NCBI GenBank assembly: GCA_015057755.1
Contig: SVDR01000054.1
Coordinates: 1 to 14,886 of the forward strand
Length of the DNA stretch: 14,886 nt
Source of the DNA: Lachnoclostridium sp.
GTDB lineage: Bacteria > Bacillota_A > Clostridia > Lachnospirales > Lachnospiraceae
Reading direction: 5' to 3'
Positions 8,556-13,849 of this stretch are shown piece after piece; positions within the stretch are counted from its first letter, which is position 1, and every line of letters begins with the position of its first letter. The position numbers and the translations under genes were made by a program. The notes beneath the pieces were generated by a model that was not told where the DNA came from, did no database searches, and worked only from the letters and a program-made list of their open reading frames with translations.

Positions 8556-9083
8556 TTACATCATATCATCAAACGCACTCATCGTCGTCTCACGGCCAAG
8601 ACCGATCGCAACGTCACCGGAGCGGCTGACTTCCAGAATTCCGAATTTCTTTATTTTGCTGATGAATTCGTCCATCTTTTCCTTGGAACCGGAAAGTTCC
8701 ACCGTCACATGATTTGCGCCAAAGTCGATGATCTTTCCGCCGTATTCATTAATGATCTCCACAGCCTGGTGTTTGGTGGATCCCCTCTCCGTACCTGTTA
8801 CATCGATCTTGATGAACATGTGCTGTGCGATCACGGCTGTCTCAGAATCCAGAACCAGAATGGATCTCACATCGTAAAGTTTTTCAAGCTGACGAAGCAC
8901 CTGGTCCTTCATATACTCGTCACCTGTGGAAACCACGGTAATACGGGTATATCTCGGATCCTCTGTCTCACCGCCGGAAAAGGAACTGATGTTGTAATTT
9001 CTCTTGGAATAGATTCCGCCAATGCGGTTCATAACACCCGGAACGTTGTTTACAACCAGGCTGACTGCAAATTTCTTATCCAT
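8556..9083 (-). CDS. ilvN: Acetolactate synthase small (regulatory) subunit
   Basis: Regulatory subunit that activates the catalytic subunit and carries feedback inhibition by branched-chain amino acids. 175 residues, somewhat above the usual ~160. The N-terminal ACT domain (about 4-77) shows VVNNVPGVMNRIGGIYSKRNYNIS cut short here as NVPGVMNRIGGIYSKRNYN, with the typical effector-binding N-x-PG-x-x-x-R-x-x-G pattern. A second ferredoxin-like domain (about 80-160) contains EIINEYGGKIIDFGANHVTV. The ATG at 9083 has a GGGGAAGGA site close upstream. It starts 18 nt after ilvB, as expected for an ilvBN pair translated in fixed ratio. The symbol ilvH is used for the same protein in many genomes. 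Confidence 0.96.
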   Translation of the reverse strand: MDKKFAVSLVVNNVPGVMNRIGGIYSKRNYNISSFSGGETEDPRYTRITVVSTGDEYMKDQVLRQLEKLYDVRSILVLDSETAVIAQHMFIKIDVTGTERGSTKHQAVEIINEYGGKIIDFGANHVTVELSGSKEKMDEFISKIKKFGILEVSRSGDVAIGLGRETTMSAFDDMM

Positions 9084-9101
9084 AATTCCTTCCCCTTTCG
9101 T

Positions 9102-10763
9102 TTATTTTAAGATCACGTCTTTGATAGAACGTCCTGCCGGGATCATCGGAAGAACTCGCTCGTCTTTTCCAATCTTACACTCGATCAGAACCGTTCCCTC
9201 TGCCTTGTCCGCCGCGTCAAGTGCTGCCTGTAATTCCGCCATATTGGCTGCGGAATATCCTTCCGCACCAAATGCTTTCGCAAGTAACGGGAAATCCGTT
9301 TTTCTCTCCAGAACCGTCTGGGAGTATCTGCTGTCGTAGAAGATCGTCTGCCACTGTCTTACCATACCGAGTACATCGTTGTTGAGAAGTACGATGGTAA
9401 TCGGGAGATTCTGCTTCACTGCTGTTGCCATCTCATTTAAATTCATCGCGAAGCTTCCGTCACCTGTGAATAACAAGGTCCTCTTCTTTCCGCTCGCGAA
9501 ACATCCGCCGATGGCTGCACCCAGTCCATAACCCATGGTTCCAAGTCCGCCGGAGCTTAAGAGTGTATGCGGAGTTTCAAATTTATAATACTGCATGGTC
9601 CACATCTGGTGCTGACCGACGTCGGTTGCCACCACGGTGTCCGCTGCCATATGCTTATTGACTTCTTCGATGATCGTTCTCGGATTGAAACCGCCAAACT
9701 CCAGTGTTCTGGACACCTGTCTGTAACCCTCTACCTCTTTGACCCATTCCGGATGTTCACACTGCGGAACCACGTCAAGGATCTGGCCGAGGATTTCTTT
9801 TACATCGCCCCACATGCTCATATCCGGACTGATATTTTTACCAAGCTCTGCACGGTCAATATCGATATGCACCGTCATGCATTTCTTTGTATACTCGCGC
9901 TTGTCGCCTGTAGCACGGTCAGAGAAGCGGACACCAACTGCAATCAGAAGATCACATTCAGACTGTGCTTTCGTCGCTTCGTATTTTCCATGCATACCGG
10001 TCATACCAAGGTTTAACGGGTAGGAAGCCGGGATCGCTGTCAGGCCCATCATACTGAGTCCGACCGGAGCATCCAGACGTTTGGAAAGTTCCAGAACCTC
10101 TTTCTCTGCTCCGGAAGCGATAATGCCTCCGCCTGCATAGATAAACGGTTTCTTCGCAAGTTTTACCATATTGAGCAGTGCTTCCATATCGTTCACACTG
10201 CCAGCCTTCGGCTTTTTGATATACGGATTTACCTGCATATCCTCAATATATTCACATTCCGCCACCTGAATATCCTTCGGAATATCGATCACTACCGGTC
10301 CCTTACGGCCTTCGTTGGCGAAAATAAAAGCTTCTTTGATGGTCTTCTGGAGATCATTGATGTTGCGGACGGTAAAGTTGTGCTTTACGATCGGCATTGT
10401 CACACCAACAATATCCACTTCCTGGAAAGAGTCCTTACCAAGATTGGAAACTGCCACGTTACCTGTAATGGCTACCATCGGTACAGAATCCATATATGCA
10501 TTTGCAATACCTGTCACCAGATTTGTCGCACCCGGACCGCTTGTTGCAAGAACAACGCCAACTTTTCCGCTGGCTCTCGCGTAGCCGTCCGCTGCATGGG
10601 CTGCTCCCTGCTCATGGGCTGTCAGAACGTGAGTAATTCTGTCGGAAGCTTCATACAGTGCATCGTAAATATCGATGACCGTTCCGCCCGGATATCCGAA
10701 AATTGTTTCTACTCCCTGATGGATCAGCTCCTCCACCAGAATCTGCGCACCCTTCATTTTCAT
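9102..10763 (-). CDS. ilvB: Acetolactate synthase large (catalytic) subunit
   Basis: Thiamine-diphosphate enzyme condensing two pyruvates to 2-acetolactate, or pyruvate and 2-ketobutyrate to acetohydroxybutyrate; first common step of branched-chain synthesis. 553 residues, normal length. Seen: FGYPGGTVIDIYDAL (22-36), catalytic Glu E51 in TAHEQGAAHAADGYAR, ATSGPGATNLVTGIANAY (73-90), the central FAD-binding domain, and the TPP/Mg motif GDGSFAMNLNEMATA with D435 and N462. The accompanying ilvN gene and FAD domain identify the biosynthetic AHAS type rather than the catabolic AlsS. The ATG at 10763 has GAGGA 8-11 nt upstream. It is the first structural gene of the operon, preceded by a leader peptide gene and an attenuator. 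Confidence 0.97.
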   Translation of the reverse strand: MKMKGAQILVEELIHQGVETIFGYPGGTVIDIYDALYEASDRITHVLTAHEQGAAHAADGYARASGKVGVVLATSGPGATNLVTGIANAYMDSVPMVAITGNVAVSNLGKDSFQEVDIVGVTMPIVKHNFTVRNINDLQKTIKEAFIFANEGRKGPVVIDIPKDIQVAECEYIEDMQVNPYIKKPKAGSVNDMEALLNMVKLAKKPFIYAGGGIIASGAEKEVLELSKRLDAPVGLSMMGLTAIPASYPLNLGMTGMHGKYEATKAQSECDLLIAVGVRFSDRATGDKREYTKKCMTVHIDIDRAELGKNISPDMSMWGDVKEILGQILDVVPQCEHPEWVKEVEGYRQVSRTLEFGGFNPRTIIEEVNKHMAADTVVATDVGQHQMWTMQYYKFETPHTLLSSGGLGTMGYGLGAAIGGCFASGKKRTLLFTGDGSFAMNLNEMATAVKQNLPITIVLLNNDVLGMVRQWQTIFYDSRYSQTVLERKTDFPLLAKAFGAEGYSAANMAELQAALDAADKAEGTVLIECKIGKDERVLPMIPAGRSIKDVILK

Positions 10764-10803
10764 AAGCTCTTTCCTCGTTTTCTATTCATTACGTAGTAAT
10801 TAT

Positions 10804-10836
10804 AAAAGGCCCTACAGCGTTCTGCTGTAAGGCCCC
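10804..10836 (-). terminator. Attenuator terminator upstream of ilvB
   Basis: On the minus strand GGCCTTACAGC (arm 10834-10824), loop AGAAC and GCTGTAGGGCC (10818-10808) give an 11-bp stem with one G-U pair, followed by TTTT (10807-10804) and AT-rich sequence. It lies between a leader peptide stop at 10865 and the ilvB start at 10763, so it ends transcription before the operon unless the antiterminator forms. Confidence 0.85.
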
Positions 10837-10931
10837 ATTGCATTCTCAAAATCTTCTGATCTGACTACAGTGTGATTACCTCTGGTTCAGCATAACGCAA
10901 ATAAGCATTGTCGTCGATAACGATAATGCTG
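10817..10931 (-). promoter_or_regulatory. Alternative RNA pairings of the ilvB attenuator
   Basis: Three transcript segments can pair in competing ways. Segment 1, CAGCAT (10931-10926), in the leader codons pairs perfectly with ATGCTG of segment 2 (GCGTTATGCTG, 10898-10888). Segment 2 also pairs with CAGCAGAACGC (10827-10817), 10 of 11 positions, which runs through the upstream arm, loop and start of the downstream arm of the terminator. Pairing 2:3 therefore destroys the terminator and pairing 1:2 allows it. A further hairpin, GCATT...AATGC with TCGT/ACGA inside, lies at 10929-10905. Confidence 0.65.
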
Positions 10932-10975
10932 ACAATAATTCGAATCACGACTGCTAATAATGCAAGGTTCATCAT
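10865..10975 (-). CDS. ilvB operon leader peptide, rich in Leu/Val/Ile
   Basis: A 36-codon reading frame from ATG at 10975 to TAG at 10865-10867, with AAGGAG nine nt before the first ATG (a second ATG follows immediately). The product begins MMNLALLA and continues AVVIRIIVSIIVI (residues 8-20), then DDNAYLRYAEPEVITL to the stop. Seventeen of 36 residues are Leu, Val or Ile, and the run at 9-20 has nine or more of them in twelve. This is the composition of a stalling peptide that senses charged Ile, Val and Leu tRNA, and resembles E. coli IlvL in pattern. It is followed by the attenuator terminator and then ilvB. The hydrophobic run could alternatively make it a small membrane protein, but the RNA context favours a leader peptide. 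Confidence 0.82.
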   Translation of the reverse strand: MMNLALLAVVIRIIVSIIVIDDNAYLRYAEPEVITL

Positions 10976-11079
10976 ATCTGCGTTCTCCTTCCCCAGATTG
11001 CTCTGTATTTCAACTCTCGAACTTTATAGGAATTCAAAGTTATGTAACTCTACCGCGTTAAAGTATGTTACTGTCCTTT

Positions 11080-11107
11080 ATTATACATCCTTTATACAAA
11101 ATTGCAA
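11080..11107 (-). promoter_or_regulatory. Proximal promoter of the ilv operon
   Basis: TTGCAA (11107-11102), 16-nt spacer and perfect TATAAT (11085-11080) on the minus strand. Transcription would start near 11073, about 98 nt before the leader peptide ATG and 310 nt before ilvB. Confidence 0.65.
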
Positions 11108-11123
11108 GTGTTTTTTTCACTTG
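11105..11123. repeat. Inverted repeat touching the ilv -35 box (candidate operator)
   Basis: CAAGTG and CACTTG, perfect 6-bp arms separated by seven T. The left arm overlaps three bases of the proximal -35 hexamer. No CodY-type AATTTTCWGAAAATT match is seen here. Confidence 0.4.
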
Positions 11124-11205
11124 GTCCAGCTTGTTTACAGTTTCAGGAAAGGCCATACCGTTTTTATCCGGTGCAGATTACTCTGATTCCTGGCCCTATT
11201 CGTCT

Positions 11206-11234
11206 ATAATGAACCAAAACCACAAAAATGTCAA
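11206..11234 (-). promoter_or_regulatory. Candidate distal promoter upstream of the ilv operon
   Basis: Consensus TTGACA (11234-11229), 17-nt spacer and CATTAT (11211-11206) on the minus strand. It lies about 125 bp upstream of the proximal promoter. Between the two (11195-11144) are several short complementary segments that could fold in RNA. The region 10976-11276 holds only these promoters and repeats; I see no protein gene in it. Confidence 0.45.
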
Positions 11235-11276
11235 GAAATTCCCTTGTTTTTATGGTAAAAAGTTACTAGAGTACAG

Positions 11277-11307
11277 TAAAAACGGGTGGAAATGATCTTT
11301 CCACCCG
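11277..11307 (-). terminator. Rho-independent terminator of the phosphoribosyltransferase-like gene
   Basis: CGGGTGGAAA and TTTCCACCCG form a perfect 10-bp stem with loop GATCA on the minus strand, followed by TTTTTA. It ends the transcript of the gene at 11381-12019 and insulates the ilv promoters downstream. Confidence 0.88.
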
Positions 11308-11380
11308 AAACTTTTACCTATTTTCCTTGATTACCGTTTCGACAGCTGCCAAATTCTCCGTAATCACCATTTTATGTATA

Positions 11381-12019
11381 TTATAACTTCTGGAATCCGT
11401 ATGCGTTGATGATCGCATCCAGTTTCTCGCCCTGTTTACAGATCGGACACTCGCCCGCGGAAGTATAGGAATAATCCGGAATATGTGTCTTGTCAAATAC
11501 AGAAACTACCGGAATGCCGTTTACTTCTTTTTCTGCGCTGAATACTGCAGAAATACACTGAACCTTACCGCCGAAATACTGTACGCCTTCCACAGCTTTG
11601 ATCGCTGTCAGACCGGTTCTTACGGCTGTTGTAAGAACGACAACATTTTTACCCTCGATCATCGGTTTGAAGTTGTCTTTAAAGATCATCTGTCCGCTGC
11701 TGTTGAACTCCGGCGGAGTTACATAAATAGTCTTATGTGCATTTGTGGAAATATATCCGCCTTTTTTCAGCTCCTGAGCAAGGAACGCACCGATGACCTC
11801 TGTGCCTTCCATACATACAATTGTATCCACTACCATTGTATAAAGATAGGACTGACAAAGAGCTGCAGCAATATCCTGCGCTTCGCTGATACGAGCTTTT
11901 GCAGTTGTCAGATCAATGTAATAATTGGTGTGCGCATGGTTTGTCGCGAAGTGTCCTTTTACCACTTTCAGCGGAGCATTTACATTATGAGCCTGAATTT
12001 TGCTGTAGTTTAAATTCAT
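11381..12019 (-). CDS. Type I phosphoribosyltransferase-fold protein (orotate PRTase-like)
   Basis: A 212-residue cytoplasmic protein that looks like a PRTase-family member, often named orotate phosphoribosyltransferase-like. Seen from the ATG: an N-terminal region with HFATNHAHTNYYID (about 22-35), a central alternating sheet/helix fold, the PRPP-loop equivalent VVVLTTAVRTGLTAIKAVEG (about 126-145), and a C-terminal ECPICKQGEKLDAIINAYGF with a CxxC pair. In true PyrE the loop carries two acidic residues before the TG/AG turn; here that pair is Thr-Ala, so catalysis on PRPP is doubtful and a regulatory or altered role is possible. Start: ATG at 12019 is 7 nt after AGGAGG; the in-frame GTG at 12025 is too close. 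No pyr genes adjoin it. It has its own promoter and terminator. Confidence 0.72.
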   Translation of the reverse strand: MNLNYSKIQAHNVNAPLKVVKGHFATNHAHTNYYIDLTTAKARISEAQDIAAALCQSYLYTMVVDTIVCMEGTEVIGAFLAQELKKGGYISTNAHKTIYVTPPEFNSSGQMIFKDNFKPMIEGKNVVVLTTAVRTGLTAIKAVEGVQYFGGKVQCISAVFSAEKEVNGIPVVSVFDKTHIPDYSYTSAGECPICKQGEKLDAIINAYGFQKL

Positions 12020-12078
12020 AGACACGCCTCCTTTTAGTAATCTTTTTTCACGTTCTTACGTCCGTTTTTCATGAAACT

Positions 12079-12107
12079 ATTATACTAAAAATTCAGCATT
12101 TTCACAA
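12079..12107 (-). promoter_or_regulatory. Promoter of the phosphoribosyltransferase-like gene
   Basis: TTGTGA (12107-12102), 17-nt spacer and perfect TATAAT (12084-12079) on the minus strand in the map-PRTase gap. Expected start is near 12072, giving a leader of about 53 nt. No convincing terminator after map is visible in the AT-rich gap. Confidence 0.7.
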
Positions 12108-12158
12108 CAAAATTTTAAACAATTTTACAGCTTTTTTGAGCAATTTCTAAATTCAGAA

Positions 12159-13034
12159 TTAATAAGCCAGAACTTCGTGACCATTCTCCGTCACGAGCAC
12201 CATGATCTCCCACTGGGCAGATGGTTTATGATCTGCAGTGTAGATTGTCCAGCCATTTTCCTCGTCCACATAAAAATCTCCCGTTCCAATATTGACCATC
12301 GGCTCGATCGTAAAGATCATGCCCGGAACCATTAACATCTCGGTTCCGCGCGGTGCAACATGGCTGACAAACGGATCTTCATGGAATTCCAGGCCGATAC
12401 CGTGTCCGCCGATCTCTTCCACAACCGTATATCCATGCTTCATGGCGTGGTCATTGACCGCCTGGCTCATGTCTCCGAGATATCCCCACGGCTTTACTTC
12501 GGCGAGTCCCTTTTCCACCGCTTCCTTTGTCACTCGGACCAGCTGTTCCTTCTCCGGAGTGGTCTGACCAATGATAAACATACGGGAAGAGTCAGAATAA
12601 TAACCGTTGAGAATTGTAGAAACATCCACGTTGATGATGTCGCCTTCTTTTAATACGACCGTCTCCGACGGAATTCCGTGACAGACTTCGTGGTTGATGG
12701 ATGTGCAGACACTTTTCGGGAATCCTTCAAATCCAAGCGGTGCCGGGATACCGCCGTGTTCCACCGTAAAATCGTGTACCCATTTGTTGATATCTTCGGT
12801 TGTCACACCAGCTTTGATATTAGCCGCAACATAATCCAGAACTGCAATATTTAACTTTCCGCTCTCACGGATTCCCTCAATCTGCTCCGGTGTCTTAATG
12901 ATCAGATGGGACGGGATCATATCGCCTGCCCTTCTGGCTCTGTTTACTTTTCTGTCAAACTCCATGTGACAGTCTTTGTATTCTTTTCCGCTGCCGCACC
13001 AGCAGGTGCTCTCCGGTCTGATTCTTTTGAACAT
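12159..13034 (-). CDS. map: Type I methionine aminopeptidase with N-terminal SEC-C zinc motif
   Basis: Removes the initiator methionine from nascent proteins. 291 residues, about 40 longer than the minimal type I enzyme because of an N-terminal SEC-C motif, CWCGSGKEYKDCH (Cys11, Cys13, Cys22, His23), a zinc-binding tag thought to aid ribosome or protein contact. The pita-bread catalytic domain follows with CHGIP (His119) and metal ligands Asp137 (INVDVS), Asp148 (YYSDSS), His211 (GGHGIGLEFHEDP), Glu244 (FTIEPM) and Glu276 (QWEIMV), all intact. I choose the ATG at 13034 because GGAG lies 9 nt upstream; an ATG at 13049 would add five residues but has only a weak site. Transcribed from its own promoter, divergent from pcp. 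Confidence 0.95.
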   Translation of the reverse strand: MFKRIRPESTCWCGSGKEYKDCHMEFDRKVNRARRAGDMIPSHLIIKTPEQIEGIRESGKLNIAVLDYVAANIKAGVTTEDINKWVHDFTVEHGGIPAPLGFEGFPKSVCTSINHEVCHGIPSETVVLKEGDIINVDVSTILNGYYSDSSRMFIIGQTTPEKEQLVRVTKEAVEKGLAEVKPWGYLGDMSQAVNDHAMKHGYTVVEEIGGHGIGLEFHEDPFVSHVAPRGTEMLMVPGMIFTIEPMVNIGTGDFYVDEENGWTIYTADHKPSAQWEIMVLVTENGHEVLAY

Positions 13035-13077
13035 CTCTATTTTCTCCATTTCTTGATAAATTTTTCCATCTATCCGG

Positions 13078-13106
13078 TTGCTACTTTTTCTAATATTTTA
13101 TATAAT
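13078..13106 (+). promoter_or_regulatory. Promoter of pcp
   Basis: TTGCTA (13078-13083), 17-nt spacer and perfect TATAAT (13101-13106) on the plus strand, about 40 nt before the pcp ATG. The ribosome site AGGGGGT precedes the ATG. Its -10 box overlaps that of the opposing map promoter. Confidence 0.7.
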
Positions 13107-13130
13107 ACAAGCATAGTATTTTTTTGTCAA
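13102..13130 (-). promoter_or_regulatory. Promoter of map
   Basis: Consensus TTGACA (13130-13125), 17-nt spacer and TATTAT (13107-13102) on the minus strand. This is close to the ideal sigma-A promoter. It shares the -10 sequence with the pcp promoter on the other strand. Confidence 0.75.
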
Positions 13131-13146
13131 ACAGGGGGTATTACAC

Positions 13147-13788
13147 ATGAAAGTTTTAGTTACTGGTTTTGATCCGTTCGGCGGCGAGTCCATTAACCCG
13201 GCTTGGGAAGCAGTAAAAGTGATCAAAGATGAGATCGCAGGCGCAGAAGTTGTTAAGATGCAGATTCCGACCGTTGTTGGCAAATCTATCGCAAAGATTC
13301 ATGATAAGATGGTTGAGATCAACCCGGATATCGTAATCGCAGTTGGTCAGGCCGGCGGCCGTTTCGGTGTAACTCCGGAGCGTGTTGCCATCAACGTAAC
13401 TGACGCTAGAATTCCGGACAACGAGGGCAATCAGCCGATCGATGAGCCGATCTTCGCAGACGGTGATGCTGCTTATTTCAGCAACCTTCCGGTAAAAGCG
13501 ATGGTTCAGGAGATCAAAGATGCCGGATATCCGTCCACACTTTCCAATACAGCAGGTACATATATCTGTAACCATGTTATGTATGGTATCCTTTACTATA
13601 TCCAGAAAGAATTCCCGAATGCCCGCGGCGGTTTCATCCATGTTCCGTACGCAGCATCTCAGGTAATCAACAAGCCGAACACAGCTTCCATGGCGATCGC
13701 AGACATTACAGCTTCTCTTGAAGCTGCGATCAAAGCAGCGGTTGAGCATCAGGCTGATATCAAAGCGATCGGCGGCGAGACACACTAA
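13147..13788 (+). CDS. pcp: Pyroglutamyl-peptidase I (pyrrolidone carboxylate peptidase)
   Basis: Cytoplasmic cysteine peptidase (family C15) that removes N-terminal pyroglutamate from peptides. 213 residues, the standard length. Seen: the N-terminal [16 protein letters not shown] (5-20), [17 protein letters not shown] with catalytic Glu78, [14 protein letters not shown] with nucleophile Cys141, and FIHVPYA with His165. All three catalytic residues are present. The ATG at 13147 has AGGGGG upstream. It is the only plus-strand gene in the window, with its own promoter overlapping that of map and a strong terminator immediately downstream, so it is monocistronic. Confidence 0.96.
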   Translation: MKVLVTGFDPFGGESINPAWEAVKVIKDEIAGAEVVKMQIPTVVGKSIAKIHDKMVEINPDIVIAVGQAGGRFGVTPERVAINVTDARIPDNEGNQPIDEPIFADGDAAYFSNLPVKAMVQEIKDAGYPSTLSNTAGTYICNHVMYGILYYIQKEFPNARGGFIHVPYAASQVINKPNTASMAIADITASLEAAIKAAVEHQADIKAIGGETH

Positions 13789-13798
13789 TCTTTAACCG

Positions 13799-13840
13799 AA
13801 AAAAAACAGGAGAGAGCCGAAGCCCTCTCCTGTTTTATTT
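13799..13840. terminator. Bidirectional Rho-independent terminator between pcp and the LysM phosphatase
   Basis: AAAACAGGAGAG (13803-13814) pairs with CTCTCCTGTTTT (13825-13836), a 12-bp perfect stem with a 10-nt loop. T-tracts exist in both directions: TTTTATTT on the plus strand and eight T on the minus strand (A at 13799-13806). It would end both converging genes. Confidence 0.9.
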
Positions 13841-13849
13841 ATGTTCTCA

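Noticed and set aside
10764..11276. T-box riboswitch upstream of ilvB
   Set aside because: No T-box AGGGTGGNACCGCG-type sequence on the transcribed strand; the leader peptide with terminator explains the region better.
11065..11295. 76-residue plus frame across the ilv promoter region
   Set aside because: It runs through two minus-strand promoters and a terminator; no ribosome site and no domain.
11314..11496. 60-residue minus frame overlapping the end of the PRTase-like gene
   Set aside because: It shares DNA with the conserved CxxC tail in another frame and has no own ribosome site.
12017..12025. GTG start at 12025 for the PRTase-like gene
   Set aside because: Only one base from AGGAGG; the ATG at 12019 is 7 nt away and fits.
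13156..13785. Long open frame antisense to pcp (209 residues)
   Set aside because: pcp on the plus strand has all catalytic motifs; the antisense product is Cys/Arg-rich with no recognisable domain and no ribosome site.
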